Positions 1 through 9,070 are shown, numbered from the stretch's first letter. The stretch: DNA of 64,000 bases from Candidatus Jettenia sp. AMX2 (GCA_030583665.1 CP129469.1:1240001-1304000), one strand, 5' to 3'. Translations and numbers: made by a program. Notes: generated by a model from the letters alone, not told the origin.

Positions 1-726
1 GGTGATTATGGTGAATATGACTGTGTGATTTTAGACCGGATTCCCGGTCATAGCGTCCATAATGGTGGACGTATCCGGTTCGGCCCTGACAGAATGCTCT
101 ATATTACGACCGGGGATATCTGGCAAGCGCATAGAGCGCAAGACGTAAACAACCTCGGCGGTAAAATCCTGCGTTTGACACCGGATGGAGACATTCCGGA
201 TGACAATCCGTTTCCGGATTCACCGGTATATTCACTTGGACACCGTAATCCACAGGGGCTTGCCTGGCACCCGGAAACCGGTCATTTATTCATATCGGAT
301 CACGGGCCATCGGGTGAATTCGGACTCAGGGGTAGGGATATGATTAAAGTCATCCAGCCGGGCGGCAACTATGGCTGGCCGGAAACGGTCGGATATATCG
401 AAAAGAACAAATACCTTAATCCGCTCGTAATGTGGGTTCACGCGGTTCCGCCATCCGGCGTAGAATTTTATAACGGAGACCTCTTTATTGCAACCTTGCG
501 GAGTCAGGCACTTATCCGTATTCAAACCGGGCATCAGGGAGAATATAAATACGAAGTGAAGAAGATCGAACGGTGGTTTGCTACAGATGAGTTCAGGGGT
601 ACTTACGGAAGGCTTCGCGATGTTGTGGCAGGGCCCGGCGGACAACTCTACATTCTTACGAATAACCGTGACGGACGAGGCAGTCCCAGACCGGGTGATG
701 ATAAAATATTGAGGGTGTCGTTTTGA
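1..726 (+). CDS. PQQ-dependent sugar dehydrogenase-type protein, 5' partial
   Basis: The reading frame is open from base 1, so the N-terminus lies outside the window; a GTG at 25 is internal. The visible 240 or so residues are the C-terminal part of a glucose/sorbosone dehydrogenase-type beta-propeller (GSDH family). Motifs seen include HNGGRIRFGPD, YITTGD, GHRNPQGLAWHP and PGGNYGWPE, which are typical blade motifs around the PQQ and sugar site. Family members oxidise aldose sugars, usually outside the cytoplasm, but the substrate cannot be read from sequence. The stop overlaps the non-start upstream extension of the next gene; the true next start is 18 bases further on, so the two genes are probably co-transcribed. 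Confidence 0.85.
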   Translation, partial: GDYGEYDCVILDRIPGHSVHNGGRIRFGPDRMLYITTGDIWQAHRAQDVNNLGGKILRLTPDGDIPDDNPFPDSPVYSLGHRNPQGLAWHPETGHLFISDHGPSGEFGLRGRDMIKVIQPGGNYGWPETVGYIEKNKYLNPLVMWVHAVPPSGVEFYNGDLFIATLRSQALIRIQTGHQGEYKYEVKKIERWFATDEFRGTYGRLRDVVAGPGGQLYILTNNRDGRGSPRPGDDKILRVSF

Positions 727-743
727 TTGGGGAAGGTAAGCAA

Positions 744-1463
744 ATGAAAAAACTGATTATCCTGTTCATAGCTGTTACAAACCTTATATTGGTTGGGTGT
801 GAAACCCTGAGCAAGCGAATTCCAACCGTTATTTCTGAAACCAACGGTCTCACAATTGAAGAAATTGTTATAGGATTGAAGGAAGCGCTTTATATTGGCG
901 CAAAGAATTCTGTTTTATCGGCTTCTGCTGCAAATGGTTTCTATGGCAATCCTCAGATCTACGTTCCCTTTCCTCCGGAAGCCATAAAAGTGAAGCATAC
1001 GCTGGAACAAGCAGGATTCTCTCATCTTATAACGGATTTTGAGAAGTCACTGAACCGCGCAGCAGAAGAAGCTTCAGGGAAAGCCCTGCCAATATTCATG
1101 GATGCCATTACCGGCCTGACGATTACCGATGCCATTGGCATACTCCGGGGTCCGGACAATGCTGCCACTATGTATCTTAAATTAAAAACAGAAACAGATT
1201 TAAAAAAAGAGTTTATTCCAATAGTAAAAATAGCAATACAAACAACGGATGTTACCAGTTACTGGAATCCCATTGCATTAGCCTATAACAGGATAGCAAG
1301 ATTTACCGGTGGATCGCAGGTAAATCCAAACCTGGAAGAGTATATTACACAGAAATCACTTGACGGCTTGTTCCTACTCATGGAAAAAGAAGAAAAGGAG
1401 ATACGGCAGAATCCTGCATCACGGGTTACGGATATCCTCAGAAAGGTATTTTATACAAAATAA
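744..1463 (+). CDS. DUF4197 family lipoprotein
   Basis: This 239-residue protein begins at the ATG at 744, preceded by GGAAGG. The upstream alternative at 723 has no ribosome site and would spoil the signal peptide. The N-terminus is a lipoprotein signal: MKK, a hydrophobic stretch, then LVGC as lipobox at about residue 19. The mature part matches the DUF4197 pattern: LKEAL..GAKNSV near the start, a central NRAAEEASGKALPIF, then TITDAIGILRGPDNAATMYL. The family is a conserved envelope protein of unknown function. It lies directly after the sugar dehydrogenase gene, but a functional link is only a guess. Confidence 0.85.
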   Translation: MKKLIILFIAVTNLILVGCETLSKRIPTVISETNGLTIEEIVIGLKEALYIGAKNSVLSASAANGFYGNPQIYVPFPPEAIKVKHTLEQAGFSHLITDFEKSLNRAAEEASGKALPIFMDAITGLTITDAIGILRGPDNAATMYLKLKTETDLKKEFIPIVKIAIQTTDVTSYWNPIALAYNRIARFTGGSQVNPNLEEYITQKSLDGLFLLMEKEEKEIRQNPASRVTDILRKVFYTK

Positions 1464-1611
1464 AAATAGAGAATACAGCATTCCTCGGTACTATCTTGAA
1501 TGATAAAGATTTTCAGTAGCCTAAAACCGGAAAACCTAATGAGTAATTTGATGCGAATCTGAAAGCCCGTGACAGGTTGCATACTTTGTGTTCTGAAATT
1601 TCCTTTGGTTT

Positions 1612-2025
1612 CTATTCAACCTCTTTAGCGGCATTTATCATGATGCTTGAGAGGAGTTTATATGCATCACCCCATGCCTCTTTTGCTTCCCTGGTAAAAT
1701 CAGAACCCAGGGTTTGTTCTAAGGTCCAGAGTAAGGCTTCGCCTACCGTGTCATAGTACTCTTCCTTTACCTCATAATTAACATGGCGTTTTCCAAGTTC
1801 CTGAAGCGTTGGTAACAGCTCTTCGGAATTGTCTAAGTTTTTTACGGCAAAATCAATCATTTGCATGAGCATCATTCCCTGTACTTTCAGGTCTTTTTTA
1901 AAAAGCGACTTTAATGAAGGCTTTAGTTCAAATAAACGATGATAAAATAGTTCTGCTACTTTGTCAGAAACCGGCTTAATCTTTGCAAATGTTTTCCGGA
2001 TTATGGCTATTTGCTCCGCTTTCAT
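1612..2025 (-). CDS. single-domain globin
   Basis: The 137-residue protein has the length of one globin domain and aligns to the globin part of bacterial flavohaemoglobins. By counting, the B10 tyrosine is Tyr28 (ELFYHRLF), the E7 glutamine is Gln49 and the proximal F8 histidine is His81 (GKRHVNY). The Tyr-B10/Gln-E7 pair is characteristic of bacterial globins that bind oxygen tightly and detoxify nitric oxide. There is no FAD/NAD reductase domain, so it needs an external reductase. It is read in the same direction as cysS, about 100 bases downstream of it. A role in handling nitrogen oxides is inference. Confidence 0.9.
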   Translation of the reverse strand: MKAEQIAIIRKTFAKIKPVSDKVAELFYHRLFELKPSLKSLFKKDLKVQGMMLMQMIDFAVKNLDNSEELLPTLQELGKRHVNYEVKEEYYDTVGEALLWTLEQTLGSDFTREAKEAWGDAYKLLSSIMINAAKEVE

Positions 2026-2125
2026 TATTCTCTCCTTTGTTTCAATGAAATACCAAAAGACGCTATGCTCTTAAAAAATATTTTAACTACTGTTTGTCTG
2101 ATCTCCGGGTGTACGTTTTGTACCC

Positions 2126-3586
2126 CTATTGTATCTTTTTCCACACGGTACCGGTTTGTCTGTCATCAAGGGCAATACCTGTTTCTGAGAGCTTATTGCG
2201 TATAAAGTCTGCTAATTGCCATTGTTTTGCCTTTCTCAGTTCATTACGGGTGTCGATGAGCACGTTCATGACATTTTTTAAAAGGTCTGATTGTTCCTTT
2301 TGCTCCGACTCAAAGGTTTCCGGGATGATGCCAAGTACTTCACCACCCAGTTGTCCGTAAAGGGTAAGAATGTTTTCCATGCATTTTCTATTCACACCTT
2401 CATTTGAGTCGAGGAGTGCATTCACTTCCCTTGATAAGTCAAAGAGGACGGCAATTGCATCAGACGTATTGAAATCCTCATCCATCGCAGCAAGAAACGT
2501 TTTCCTGTAGGCATCCAGTTTTTCTTGCGTAATCGGGGATGAAGGATTTCCATCTGCATAGGGGAGTTGCTCCCGTAAGCGCCGTACGGCAGCGTGGAGA
2601 CGCGAAAGACCTTTATCCGCAGCCTCAAGCGCTTCATTACTGAAGTCCAGCGGGCTGCGGTAATGCGTGGAGAGGATAAAGAATCTGACCGTCAATGGCC
2701 GGTATTTCTTAAAAGCATCTTTGAGGGTGATGAAATTACCGAGAGATTTTCCCATCTTTTGCCCATTTACCGTTACCATATTATTATGGAGCCAGTAACG
2801 GACAAATGGCTTACCGGTTACCGCCTCACTTTGCGCTATTTCACATTCATGATGAGGAAAGATATTTTCCAGTCCTCCTCCGTGAATATCCAGTGTTGCC
2901 CCCAAATACTTCATGGACATGGCTGAACATTCTAAATGCCATCCTGGAAAACCCTCACCCCACGGACTCTTCCACCGCATAATATGGCCGGGTTCAGCTT
3001 TTTTCCAAAGTGCAAAGTCAGACGGGTGGCGTTTTTCGGGATTTATCTCTATTCTGGCACCTGCTTCAAGTTCTTCCGGTTTTCTTCCGGAAAGTTTACC
3101 ATACTCTTTGAACTTCTGTACTTCAAAATAAACAGAACCACCCGATACATAGGCGTATCCTTTTTCAAGGAGGTCTTCAACCAGCCCAATCTGTTCCGGG
3201 ATGTGGGCTGTCGCCCGCGGAGAGATGTTGGGTCTCAGATTATTCAATACGTCCATATCTTCAAAATAACTGCGCGTATAGATTTCAACAAGTTCTGCCG
3301 GTTCAATATGCTCTCTTTTTGCACGTTTGATGATTTTGTCCTCGCCTTCGTCTGCATCATCGGTGAGGTGGCCGACGTCAGTAATGTTCTGTATATAACG
3401 GACCTTGTAACCGAGGTGGCGGAGGTAACGGACAATTACGTCAAAACTAACGTAACTTTTGGCATGCCCGATGTGGGGATGGTCGTAAACCGTTGGACCA
3501 CACACATACATATTGACAAGTCCCTCATATTGGGGTGCAAAGACTTCCTTTCTTTTTGTTAGTGAATTATAAAGTTTTAGTGCCAT
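2126..3586 (-). CDS. cysS: cysteinyl-tRNA synthetase
   Basis: The 486-residue protein is a full-length class Ia synthetase that charges tRNA-Cys. The HIGH motif is HIGH at residues 38-41, the KMSKS motif is KMGKS, and zinc ligands are visible: Cys29 in YVCGPTVYD, the Cys in WHLECSAMS, and the His/Glu in FPHHECEIAQS. The C-terminal helical domain has normal length. The gene follows gltX on the same strand, with a 150-bp inverted-repeat element between them, so read-through from gltX is uncertain. Confidence 0.97.
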   Translation of the reverse strand: MALKLYNSLTKRKEVFAPQYEGLVNMYVCGPTVYDHPHIGHAKSYVSFDVIVRYLRHLGYKVRYIQNITDVGHLTDDADEGEDKIIKRAKREHIEPAELVEIYTRSYFEDMDVLNNLRPNISPRATAHIPEQIGLVEDLLEKGYAYVSGGSVYFEVQKFKEYGKLSGRKPEELEAGARIEINPEKRHPSDFALWKKAEPGHIMRWKSPWGEGFPGWHLECSAMSMKYLGATLDIHGGGLENIFPHHECEIAQSEAVTGKPFVRYWLHNNMVTVNGQKMGKSLGNFITLKDAFKKYRPLTVRFFILSTHYRSPLDFSNEALEAADKGLSRLHAAVRRLREQLPYADGNPSSPITQEKLDAYRKTFLAAMDEDFNTSDAIAVLFDLSREVNALLDSNEGVNRKCMENILTLYGQLGGEVLGIIPETFESEQKEQSDLLKNVMNVLIDTRNELRKAKQWQLADFIRNKLSETGIALDDRQTGTVWKKIQ

Positions 3587-3634
3587 AGTTTTCTTTTTTA
3601 ACGATTCCTTTCACGGGCAAAATCAAGAAAAAGG

Positions 3635-3784
3635 GTAACAATTTAGTTTTTTGAAAAATGCCAATCATAGCGATGTTTACCGCACAGTGTAGGGGTGAAG
3701 CATTTGCCGGTTTGGATATAAACGCATTATACCAATCTATAGCAAATGCTTCGCCCCTACTTTTTCAAAAAACTAAATTGTTAC
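3635..3784. repeat. 150-bp MITE-like element with perfect 24-bp terminal inverted repeats
   Basis: The left end (3635-3658, beginning GTAACAATTTAG) and the right end (3761-3784) are exact reverse complements over 24 bases. A second inner pair, 3689-3707 and 3742-3760 (GTAGGGGTGAAGCATTTGC against GTAGGGGCGAAGCATTTGC), differs at one base. The core is about 34 bases and has no coding capacity. It sits between the gltX and cysS genes. The nested palindrome would form a long RNA hairpin in either direction. I see no clear target-site duplication. Confidence 0.85.
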
Positions 3785-3920
3785 GAAAAAGGCGTAGCAT
3801 CTTCCCCTAATTATTTTGAATGTTCAGTAAGCCCTCAGAAGACAATAACAATACAGATATTTTCATAAATCGCTACTCCAGCATACTCCATTACCAATTA
3901 TAACATTTTTAAACCATGTA

Positions 3921-5390
3921 TCAATCCGTTGAATGGTTGAATACCTGTTTCCTGTACAAAAGAAGCTGTTCTATCCTTCTTTTACAGGTACCAGCGCCTA
4001 GAATAGAGGCAATAGAATAGAGTTCAGGTCCGTGTTCCCTCCCGGTTAAAGCAATGCGGATAGGCATATAAAGTTCTTTGCCTTTCGCAGTCGTTTGTTT
4101 TTGCACAGCCCCGAGGATATCCTTAACGGTTTCCGGAGAGAGTGTATCTGTTTTCCGGAGTTCTCTGTAAAAGTACGAGAGTACTGCCTGTGATGTTTCT
4201 GTTGATAAATATTCAATATGTTTTGTGCTGATTACACGATCTTTAAAAAAAATCTCAGCCTCCTGCACAATTTGAGATACACAAGGTAGCGTATTTCTCG
4301 TAACATCGACAATCAATCCTATCTTTGCCCGATCGTGCTTGTTTGCATCTGTGGGAACAAAACCGGCTGTCTGCAAGCAGGGTATCGCCATATCGGTAAG
4401 CCTTCCCAAATCTGCTTCCCGGATATATTGCCCGCTTAACCAATCCAGTTTTTGCTGATCAAAAAGGGAAGGGGCTTTACTCATAGCGCCGATATCAAAC
4501 GTATCAATAACATCATCAAGAGTAAATTTTTCTTTTTTGTCTTTTGGTGACCACCCTAAAAGCATGATATAGTTAAGAATAGCTTCCGGCAGATAGCCTG
4601 ATTTCCGATATTCCGTGATAGAGTACGCCCCATGCCGTTTGCTTAGCATGGTACGGTCTGCACCCATCGTAAGGGAAAGGTGTGCAAATTGCGGAGGTTT
4701 ATACTTCATGGCATGAAAGAGCAAAATATGACAAGGGGTATTCGTTAAATGATCTTCTCCGCGGATGACATGTGATATTCGCATGAGGGTATCATCTACC
4801 GTTACCGCAAGATGAAAGGACGGTATTCCGTCCGATCTCATAATAATAAAATCGCCAATCAAACTCATATCAAACTGACAGGTACCTCTGATCAAATCTT
4901 CAAAGGTAATGAATTCCTCCGGTACCTTAAAGCGGACCGTATAACTCCTTCCCGATGCCTCAAAGCCCTTTCTTTGGGCATCCGTGAAATTCCTGCACCG
5001 GTTATCGTACCGGGGCGGTCTTCCGGCTAGTTTTGCAAATCGCCTGCGCTCTTCCAATTCCTCCGGGGTACAATAACACCGGTAGGCCAGCCCTTCTTTG
5101 AGAAATCCCTGGCAGACAGTATGGTATATAGGTAATCGTTCTGATTGTAAATACGGTGCATACTGGCCCTGCACATCGGGACCCTCCTGCCAGTCAAGGC
5201 CCAGCCAATGAAGGTCTTCAATAATACCGTTGATGTATTTTTTTTCAGAACGTGTAACATCGGTATCCTCAATCCTTAAGATAAAGGTCCCTTTATGCCG
5301 TTTTGCGAATAGCCAGTTGAAAACGGCTATGCGTGCATTACCAATGTGCAGAAGTCCTGTTGGTGAAGGTGCGAAGCGAACGCGTACCAT
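3921..5390 (-). CDS. gltX: glutamyl-tRNA synthetase
   Basis: The 489-residue protein charges tRNA-Glu (and, in bacteria lacking glnS, tRNA-Gln). Class I signatures are present: APSPTG followed by LHIGNAR (residues 14-20) and MLSKRHG in place of KMSKS. A Cys-x-Cys pair (YRCYC) and a later CR support the zinc-binding insert of this enzyme class. The discriminating anticodon-binding half is normal length. No amidotransferase genes (gatCAB) or glnS lie in this window, so discriminating versus non-discriminating specificity cannot be decided. Confidence 0.96.
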   Translation of the reverse strand: MVRVRFAPSPTGLLHIGNARIAVFNWLFAKRHKGTFILRIEDTDVTRSEKKYINGIIEDLHWLGLDWQEGPDVQGQYAPYLQSERLPIYHTVCQGFLKEGLAYRCYCTPEELEERRRFAKLAGRPPRYDNRCRNFTDAQRKGFEASGRSYTVRFKVPEEFITFEDLIRGTCQFDMSLIGDFIIMRSDGIPSFHLAVTVDDTLMRISHVIRGEDHLTNTPCHILLFHAMKYKPPQFAHLSLTMGADRTMLSKRHGAYSITEYRKSGYLPEAILNYIMLLGWSPKDKKEKFTLDDVIDTFDIGAMSKAPSLFDQQKLDWLSGQYIREADLGRLTDMAIPCLQTAGFVPTDANKHDRAKIGLIVDVTRNTLPCVSQIVQEAEIFFKDRVISTKHIEYLSTETSQAVLSYFYRELRKTDTLSPETVKDILGAVQKQTTAKGKELYMPIRIALTGREHGPELYSIASILGAGTCKRRIEQLLLYRKQVFNHSTD

Positions 5391-5532
5391 AACAATATGT
5401 AATTTGCAGTTAATGATTTTTTTTCGGATAACAAATTTCGGATGCCGGAAAACAAAAGCTATCCCTGACCGTAATTTAAATTAGGCCTTCGGTGACTTTG
5501 TTTGTAGCCACACGTAGGGTCGAATGGAGATT

Positions 5533-5565
5533 AACACTGTCAGGGTTCTCAACCCTGACAGTGTT
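5533..5565. repeat. perfect 15-bp inverted repeat with 3-base loop
   Basis: AACACTGTCAGGGTT (5533-5547) is followed by CTC and then its exact reverse complement (5551-5565). No T-run follows on either strand, so it is more likely a dispersed palindromic element than a simple terminator. Confidence 0.75.
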
Positions 5566-5710
5566 CTGATCATGAACTGGGACAAACACTATCGTATCAT
5601 ATTACCATCACCAACCTTATAACTACACCTCCCCGCAAACCCGCTTCATTAAAATGAAAATTCCTATACAATCAAGTTAGGGTGGGATTTGATAATTTGC
5701 CACTTTTTTA

Positions 5711-5893
5711 ATCCCGAAGGGATGTCATGATTATAGTAAAAGATACAAAACATAGGTTAAACCCCGAAGGGGTGACAGAGAATACAGATTCTTCATACTA
5801 TCCCTTCGGAATTATCGTTGTTTTATGCCACCCCTTCGGGGTTGTTAATCTATGGTTATGTTTTGGCTATAATCATCTCACCCCTTCGGGGTT
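5711..5893. repeat. cluster of five CCCGAAGGG palindromes in a larger inverted arrangement
   Basis: Short palindromes lie at 5711-5723, 5761-5773, about 5800-5810, 5830-5843 and 5880-5893. The first two have the GAAG centre; the last three have TTCG. The DNA between them is also related: 'CATGATTATAG...CAAAACATAGGTTAA' on the left is echoed inverted by 'TTAATCTATGG...GGCTATAATCAT' on the right. A lone related unit occurs near 8845 (CTCCGAAGGGCTGAAATG). Confidence 0.75.
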
Positions 5894-5911
5894 ACCTCAT
5901 ATTTAACCATC

Positions 5912-6016
5912 AATTAGGCCTTCGGCGACTAAAAAACACATTTTCCCTCCCTTGACGGGAGGGATTAAGGGAGGGTGATCACAGATTGTTCCTTTCACCC
6001 CCACCTAACCTCCCCC
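5912..6016. repeat. 105-bp dispersed repeat, copy A
   Basis: Starts AATTAGGCCTTCGGCGAC and ends in ACCTCCCCCA. The reverse complement of 26314-26418 matches it without gaps, with only about five substitutions. Both copies lie in intergenic DNA (before sppA's 3' end and behind valS). Confidence 0.85.
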
Positions 6017-6040
6017 AAAACCCATACAAAAACGAATTTT

Positions 6041-6070
6041 ATTGCGAGGAGTGAAGCGACGAAGCAATCT
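6041..6070. repeat. 30-bp GAAGCGACGAAGCAATCT-type repeat
   Basis: ATTGCGAGGAGTGAAGCGAC then GAAGCAATCT. Related copies occur at 13290-13369 (two arms, inverted) and 19579-19608. These are dispersed intergenic repeats. Confidence 0.7.
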
Positions 6071-6083
6071 CTTATTCCATAAT

Positions 6084-7148
6084 TTAATGATTTCTTGCAT
6101 ATCCGTTCCATAAATACATTGGCTTTAAATCTTCATGTTCATAGAGTTGGGAGAGATTCAGTTTAACCGTATAATTATGAAAAAGCCCTTTTGACAGTAA
6201 TCCAAACATGCCGGCTAAACCATAGGGGCGTTCATACCGTATTACGGTTGCTTCGGTGAGTTCTGACATTTTTTTCGCCATGCTGATTGCATCTTCCAGA
6301 TAGCCGAGTTTGTCGACCAATCCTATTTCGACAGCCTGTTTGCCGGTATAAATTCTTCCGTCTGCAATCTGCTTTACGGTATCAATCTCCAGATTTCTTC
6401 CTTTTGAAACTACGGTAACAAATTGCATATACATCTCATCAATGATGCCCTTTAAAATAGCAGCTTCTTCCGGGGTCATTTGTTTCAGGGGAGAGCCGAT
6501 AGCTTTCATATCACCTGAAACGAGAGAGTTATCCTTTATGCCGTAGCGGTTAATAAGTTCAGCTACATTGATTAAAGGGATAATTACCCCGATACTGCCG
6601 GTGATTGTTGTAGGGTGTGCGATAATAGCGTCAGCAGCGGAAGAAACATAATATCCGCCGGAAGTTGCAATATCCTGCATGTATACAACGGTTTTTTTGT
6701 TCGTATATGCCTTGAATTTCAAAATCTGGTTGTAAATTACGTCACTGGCTGTAATACTGCCTCCCGGGCTGTCTACTTCAAGAATTACTGCCTTAACATG
6801 AGGATCAAGGGCAGCCCGTTCAAGTTGTTGTTTTACGACTTCCACAATACTGGGTTTTTCAAAAAATACACCTTCCCTCCCTTCACGGGTTAGCAGGCCT
6901 TTTATGGGGATGATGGCGACTTTGTTCTCTCCTCTCCCTTCTACGAAAGTTTCAATAACAGGCTTTCTCTCCCTGGGAACAGGTGCAAGAAAAGCCTTTC
7001 CCAGGATAAGAGACCCTATCAGGAGGACAAATAAAAACAAGGTACAAAAGAAAAAGAATATCGCAAATCCTGCAGCAACCCAAAAACCTGCACCTTTGCT
7101 TTTTTTTACGTATAGTGGTGTTGGAATGTTGGAATCAATATCTGTCAT
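6084..7148 (-). CDS. sppA: signal peptide peptidase SppA, S49 family
   Basis: The chosen start is the ATG at 7148 (MTDIDSN), because GAGGA lies 8 bases upstream; a GTG 15 bases further out has no better site. The 354-residue protein has a membrane anchor at about residues 23-48 and one S49 protease domain. The expected nucleophile is Ser in ATSGGYY and the general base is the Lys of SGDMKAIGSP, as in the short Bacillus-type SppA. It degrades cleaved signal peptides in the membrane. ITGSIGVI is the conserved strand after the catalytic serine. Confidence 0.93.
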   Translation of the reverse strand: MTDIDSNIPTPLYVKKSKGAGFWVAAGFAIFFFFCTLFLFVLLIGSLILGKAFLAPVPRERKPVIETFVEGRGENKVAIIPIKGLLTREGREGVFFEKPSIVEVVKQQLERAALDPHVKAVILEVDSPGGSITASDVIYNQILKFKAYTNKKTVVYMQDIATSGGYYVSSAADAIIAHPTTITGSIGVIIPLINVAELINRYGIKDNSLVSGDMKAIGSPLKQMTPEEAAILKGIIDEMYMQFVTVVSKGRNLEIDTVKQIADGRIYTGKQAVEIGLVDKLGYLEDAISMAKKMSELTEATVIRYERPYGLAGMFGLLSKGLFHNYTVKLNLSQLYEHEDLKPMYLWNGYARNH

Positions 7149-7355
7149 TATTGTTTTCCTCACATATGCAGAAAGGGTTTATCACACAACAGGTATCCTG
7201 TTGTATCATTACAAATGGTTCTTTTTATTCCATAATACCGTTTAATTTTGTAAATTCAAAGTAATAATATATTTGTTATAGAGCAAGAGGATTTTCAGGG
7301 AAGAAGGATAATTCCTGAGCAGTCCTGTCACGGATGTATTTTTCTGAAAGAACAA

Positions 7356-7991
7356 TCAGGGTTTTTTGTCAGTAACGAATTGCCGGTAATCAGGGGTAAA
7401 CTCCTCACTGTGCCACCGGGAGACAAGGGTATGTTGCATAGGTATACTGTCCAGAATCCTGGCTACAACAAAATCCACGAGATCGTATAATGTTTTTGGT
7501 TTATGGTAAAATGCAGGCATTGCGGGCATGATGCATGCGCCTGCGGAGGACAACTTTACCATCGCCTCTAAATGAATGGATGACAATGGCGTTTCACGCG
7601 GTACCAGTACCAGCTTCCGGCCTTCTTTGAGCGTTACACTTGCAGCACGTTGAATAAGATTGTTGGAAATACCATGCGCAATGGAACAGAGGGTATTCAT
7701 GCTGCACGGGACAATGATCATGGCCTTGACAGGAAACTGACCGCTGGCAATTGTTGCTCCAATGTTTGCATGATGATAATAAGCTATATTGTCAGGTACA
7801 TGACCAAGAAGATTCATAAGGTCTTGTCGATTACCATTCAAAGGTATTTCCAACTCATGCCTGGCGATAACAGCAGCGGCATCCGATATTGCTACATGGA
7901 TGCTGTATTCGCTCAGACTGAGTTCCTGTAAGAGGCGTTTGGCATAGATGATTCCGCTTGCCCCTGTGATACCAACAACAATATTTTCCAT
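7356..7991 (-). CDS. ubiX: UbiX-family flavin prenyltransferase
   Basis: The 211-residue flavoprotein fold begins with GITGASGIIYAKRLL and carries the phosphate-binding and prenyl-binding signatures IIVPCSMNTLCSIAHG and LVPRETPLSS. UbiX attaches a dimethylallyl unit to FMN, making the prenyl-FMN cofactor needed by UbiD decarboxylases. A UbiD-family gene is present in this window at 37950, 30 kb away, as a likely client. It follows sppA's start by about 200 bases on the same strand, which may place it upstream in the same transcript. Confidence 0.95.
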   Translation of the reverse strand: MENIVVGITGASGIIYAKRLLQELSLSEYSIHVAISDAAAVIARHELEIPLNGNRQDLMNLLGHVPDNIAYYHHANIGATIASGQFPVKAMIIVPCSMNTLCSIAHGISNNLIQRAASVTLKEGRKLVLVPRETPLSSIHLEAMVKLSSAGACIMPAMPAFYHKPKTLYDLVDFVVARILDSIPMQHTLVSRWHSEEFTPDYRQFVTDKKP

Positions 7992-8041
7992 AATTTGGTA
8001 TATGTTTCTCTTCCAGCCCGCTTGAGTTAGGCCTTTAACTC

Positions 8042-8755
8042 CTAAATGTGAAAAGGTCTTAACACGAGAAATACATTATAAATGGCATGCGTATAAACAG
8101 CAATACCTAATCCACGAAATATGAAAATAACAGACAATACGATCCCCGCCAGTAAACGGAACGTAAAGTTCGTGTAGGTAAAGGTATCCCCGAAAGTTCC
8201 GACATAATGCATGAAAACAAAGATAAGGGATGCCAGAAGGACACTGATAACGGTGCTGGCAGGCCTGGGTATCTTAAGAAACATTGCAAGCAGATAAGAT
8301 AATGAAGTTATTAAAATAAGGCGGAAAACAATCTCTTCATAAACCCCGGCTCCTACAGAAAGGGTAATCTGCATCAACAGATTTGGAAAATTCAAAAGAA
8401 AAGGCAGAGACAGAAGATAGGAAGATAGTATTCTGTACACAATAAAACCAAGTATATGACCAATAAAAAGAGCATAGAGCACGCTTTCTATAAACATCGG
8501 GATGAAAATAAGAATACTCAGCTTATATTCCTTTTCAATGTAAAAAAGTGATACGATAAGGGAAATAATAACTACCAGATTAAATACCAGAGAGCCGTTT
8601 CTGCCGAATAGTATGAGAGGGGTTTTTATGATAACATCAGCAGCATTTTTGATATTCGATCCCAGAAAAGCAATGCCGAACTCATAAAAAACCAGAAGAG
8701 GCAGGATGAACAAAAAGCTGTTGGCAAGATTTCTTGAATGAGGGAAATATGACAT
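8042..8755 (-). CDS. CPBP-family intramembrane metalloprotease
   Basis: A 237-residue polytopic membrane protein with about six to eight hydrophobic segments. The three CPBP (Abi/CAAX) motifs are present: YEEIVFR, FVFMH and THAIYN. These residues form the metal site in this family, which includes CAAX proteases and bacteriocin self-immunity proteins. The substrate is unknown. The gene ends about 50 bases before ubiX on the same strand. Confidence 0.87.
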   Translation of the reverse strand: MSYFPHSRNLANSFLFILPLLVFYEFGIAFLGSNIKNAADVIIKTPLILFGRNGSLVFNLVVIISLIVSLFYIEKEYKLSILIFIPMFIESVLYALFIGHILGFIVYRILSSYLLSLPFLLNFPNLLMQITLSVGAGVYEEIVFRLILITSLSYLLAMFLKIPRPASTVISVLLASLIFVFMHYVGTFGDTFTYTNFTFRLLAGIVLSVIFIFRGLGIAVYTHAIYNVFLVLRPFHI

Positions 8756-9070
8756 CTCTTTAATAATAGCAATACTTCAATACTTTGTTTGTTTGGGAAA
8801 ATTGATTCTTTGACTCTATTTCATAAGATTTTCGGTATGTGTTTAACTCCGAAGGGCTGAAATGTTTATTGATCTATTATATTTTGATAGTATAACAATC
8901 AGGTGTATAGGGTGTCAATAAAGTTTAAACATTCCGGCATCCTATAGCGGGATTAAGGTTTAAAACCAAAAAATATTTGACAAAAGGGGTTGATGTGTTA
9001 GAATTTTTGTAGCTTGCCCATGTGTAAAAGGCATATTTACTTCATATTGTTATCATGAGAGGGATTATTT
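8756..9070. other. intergenic region with promoter
   Basis: Divergent intergenic DNA between the CPBP gene and the bifunctional nuclease gene. It contains one CCGAAGGG-type repeat near 8845 and the promoter described separately. Nothing else is seen. Confidence 0.6.
8977..9004 (+). promoter_or_regulatory. sigma-70-type promoter for the bifunctional nuclease gene
   Basis: TTGACA at 8977-8982 and TAGAAT at 8999-9004, with a 16-base spacer. It lies 67 bases before the start codon. Confidence 0.75.

Larger units (their letters stand above)
5391..6083. other. gene-free region packed with dispersed repeats
   Basis: No credible gene is seen between gltX and sppA. The region holds a perfect 15-bp hairpin, five CCCGAAGGG-type palindromes, a 105-bp repeat with a second copy 20 kb away, and a 30-bp GAAGC-type repeat. 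The short sequence AATTAGGCCTTCGG occurs twice here (near 5480 and 5912). Confidence 0.8.

Noticed and set aside
286-645. 119-codon minus-strand frame inside the sugar dehydrogenase gene
   Set aside because: It is antisense to clear GSDH motifs, has no ribosome site and no recognisable family.
2936-3562. 208-codon plus-strand frame opposite cysS
   Set aside because: It is the complement of conserved synthetase sequence, with no start signal and no family resemblance.
5711-5893. CRISPR array
   Set aside because: The units are short palindromes with related, inverted spacers and irregular spacing, unlike direct repeats with unique spacers.
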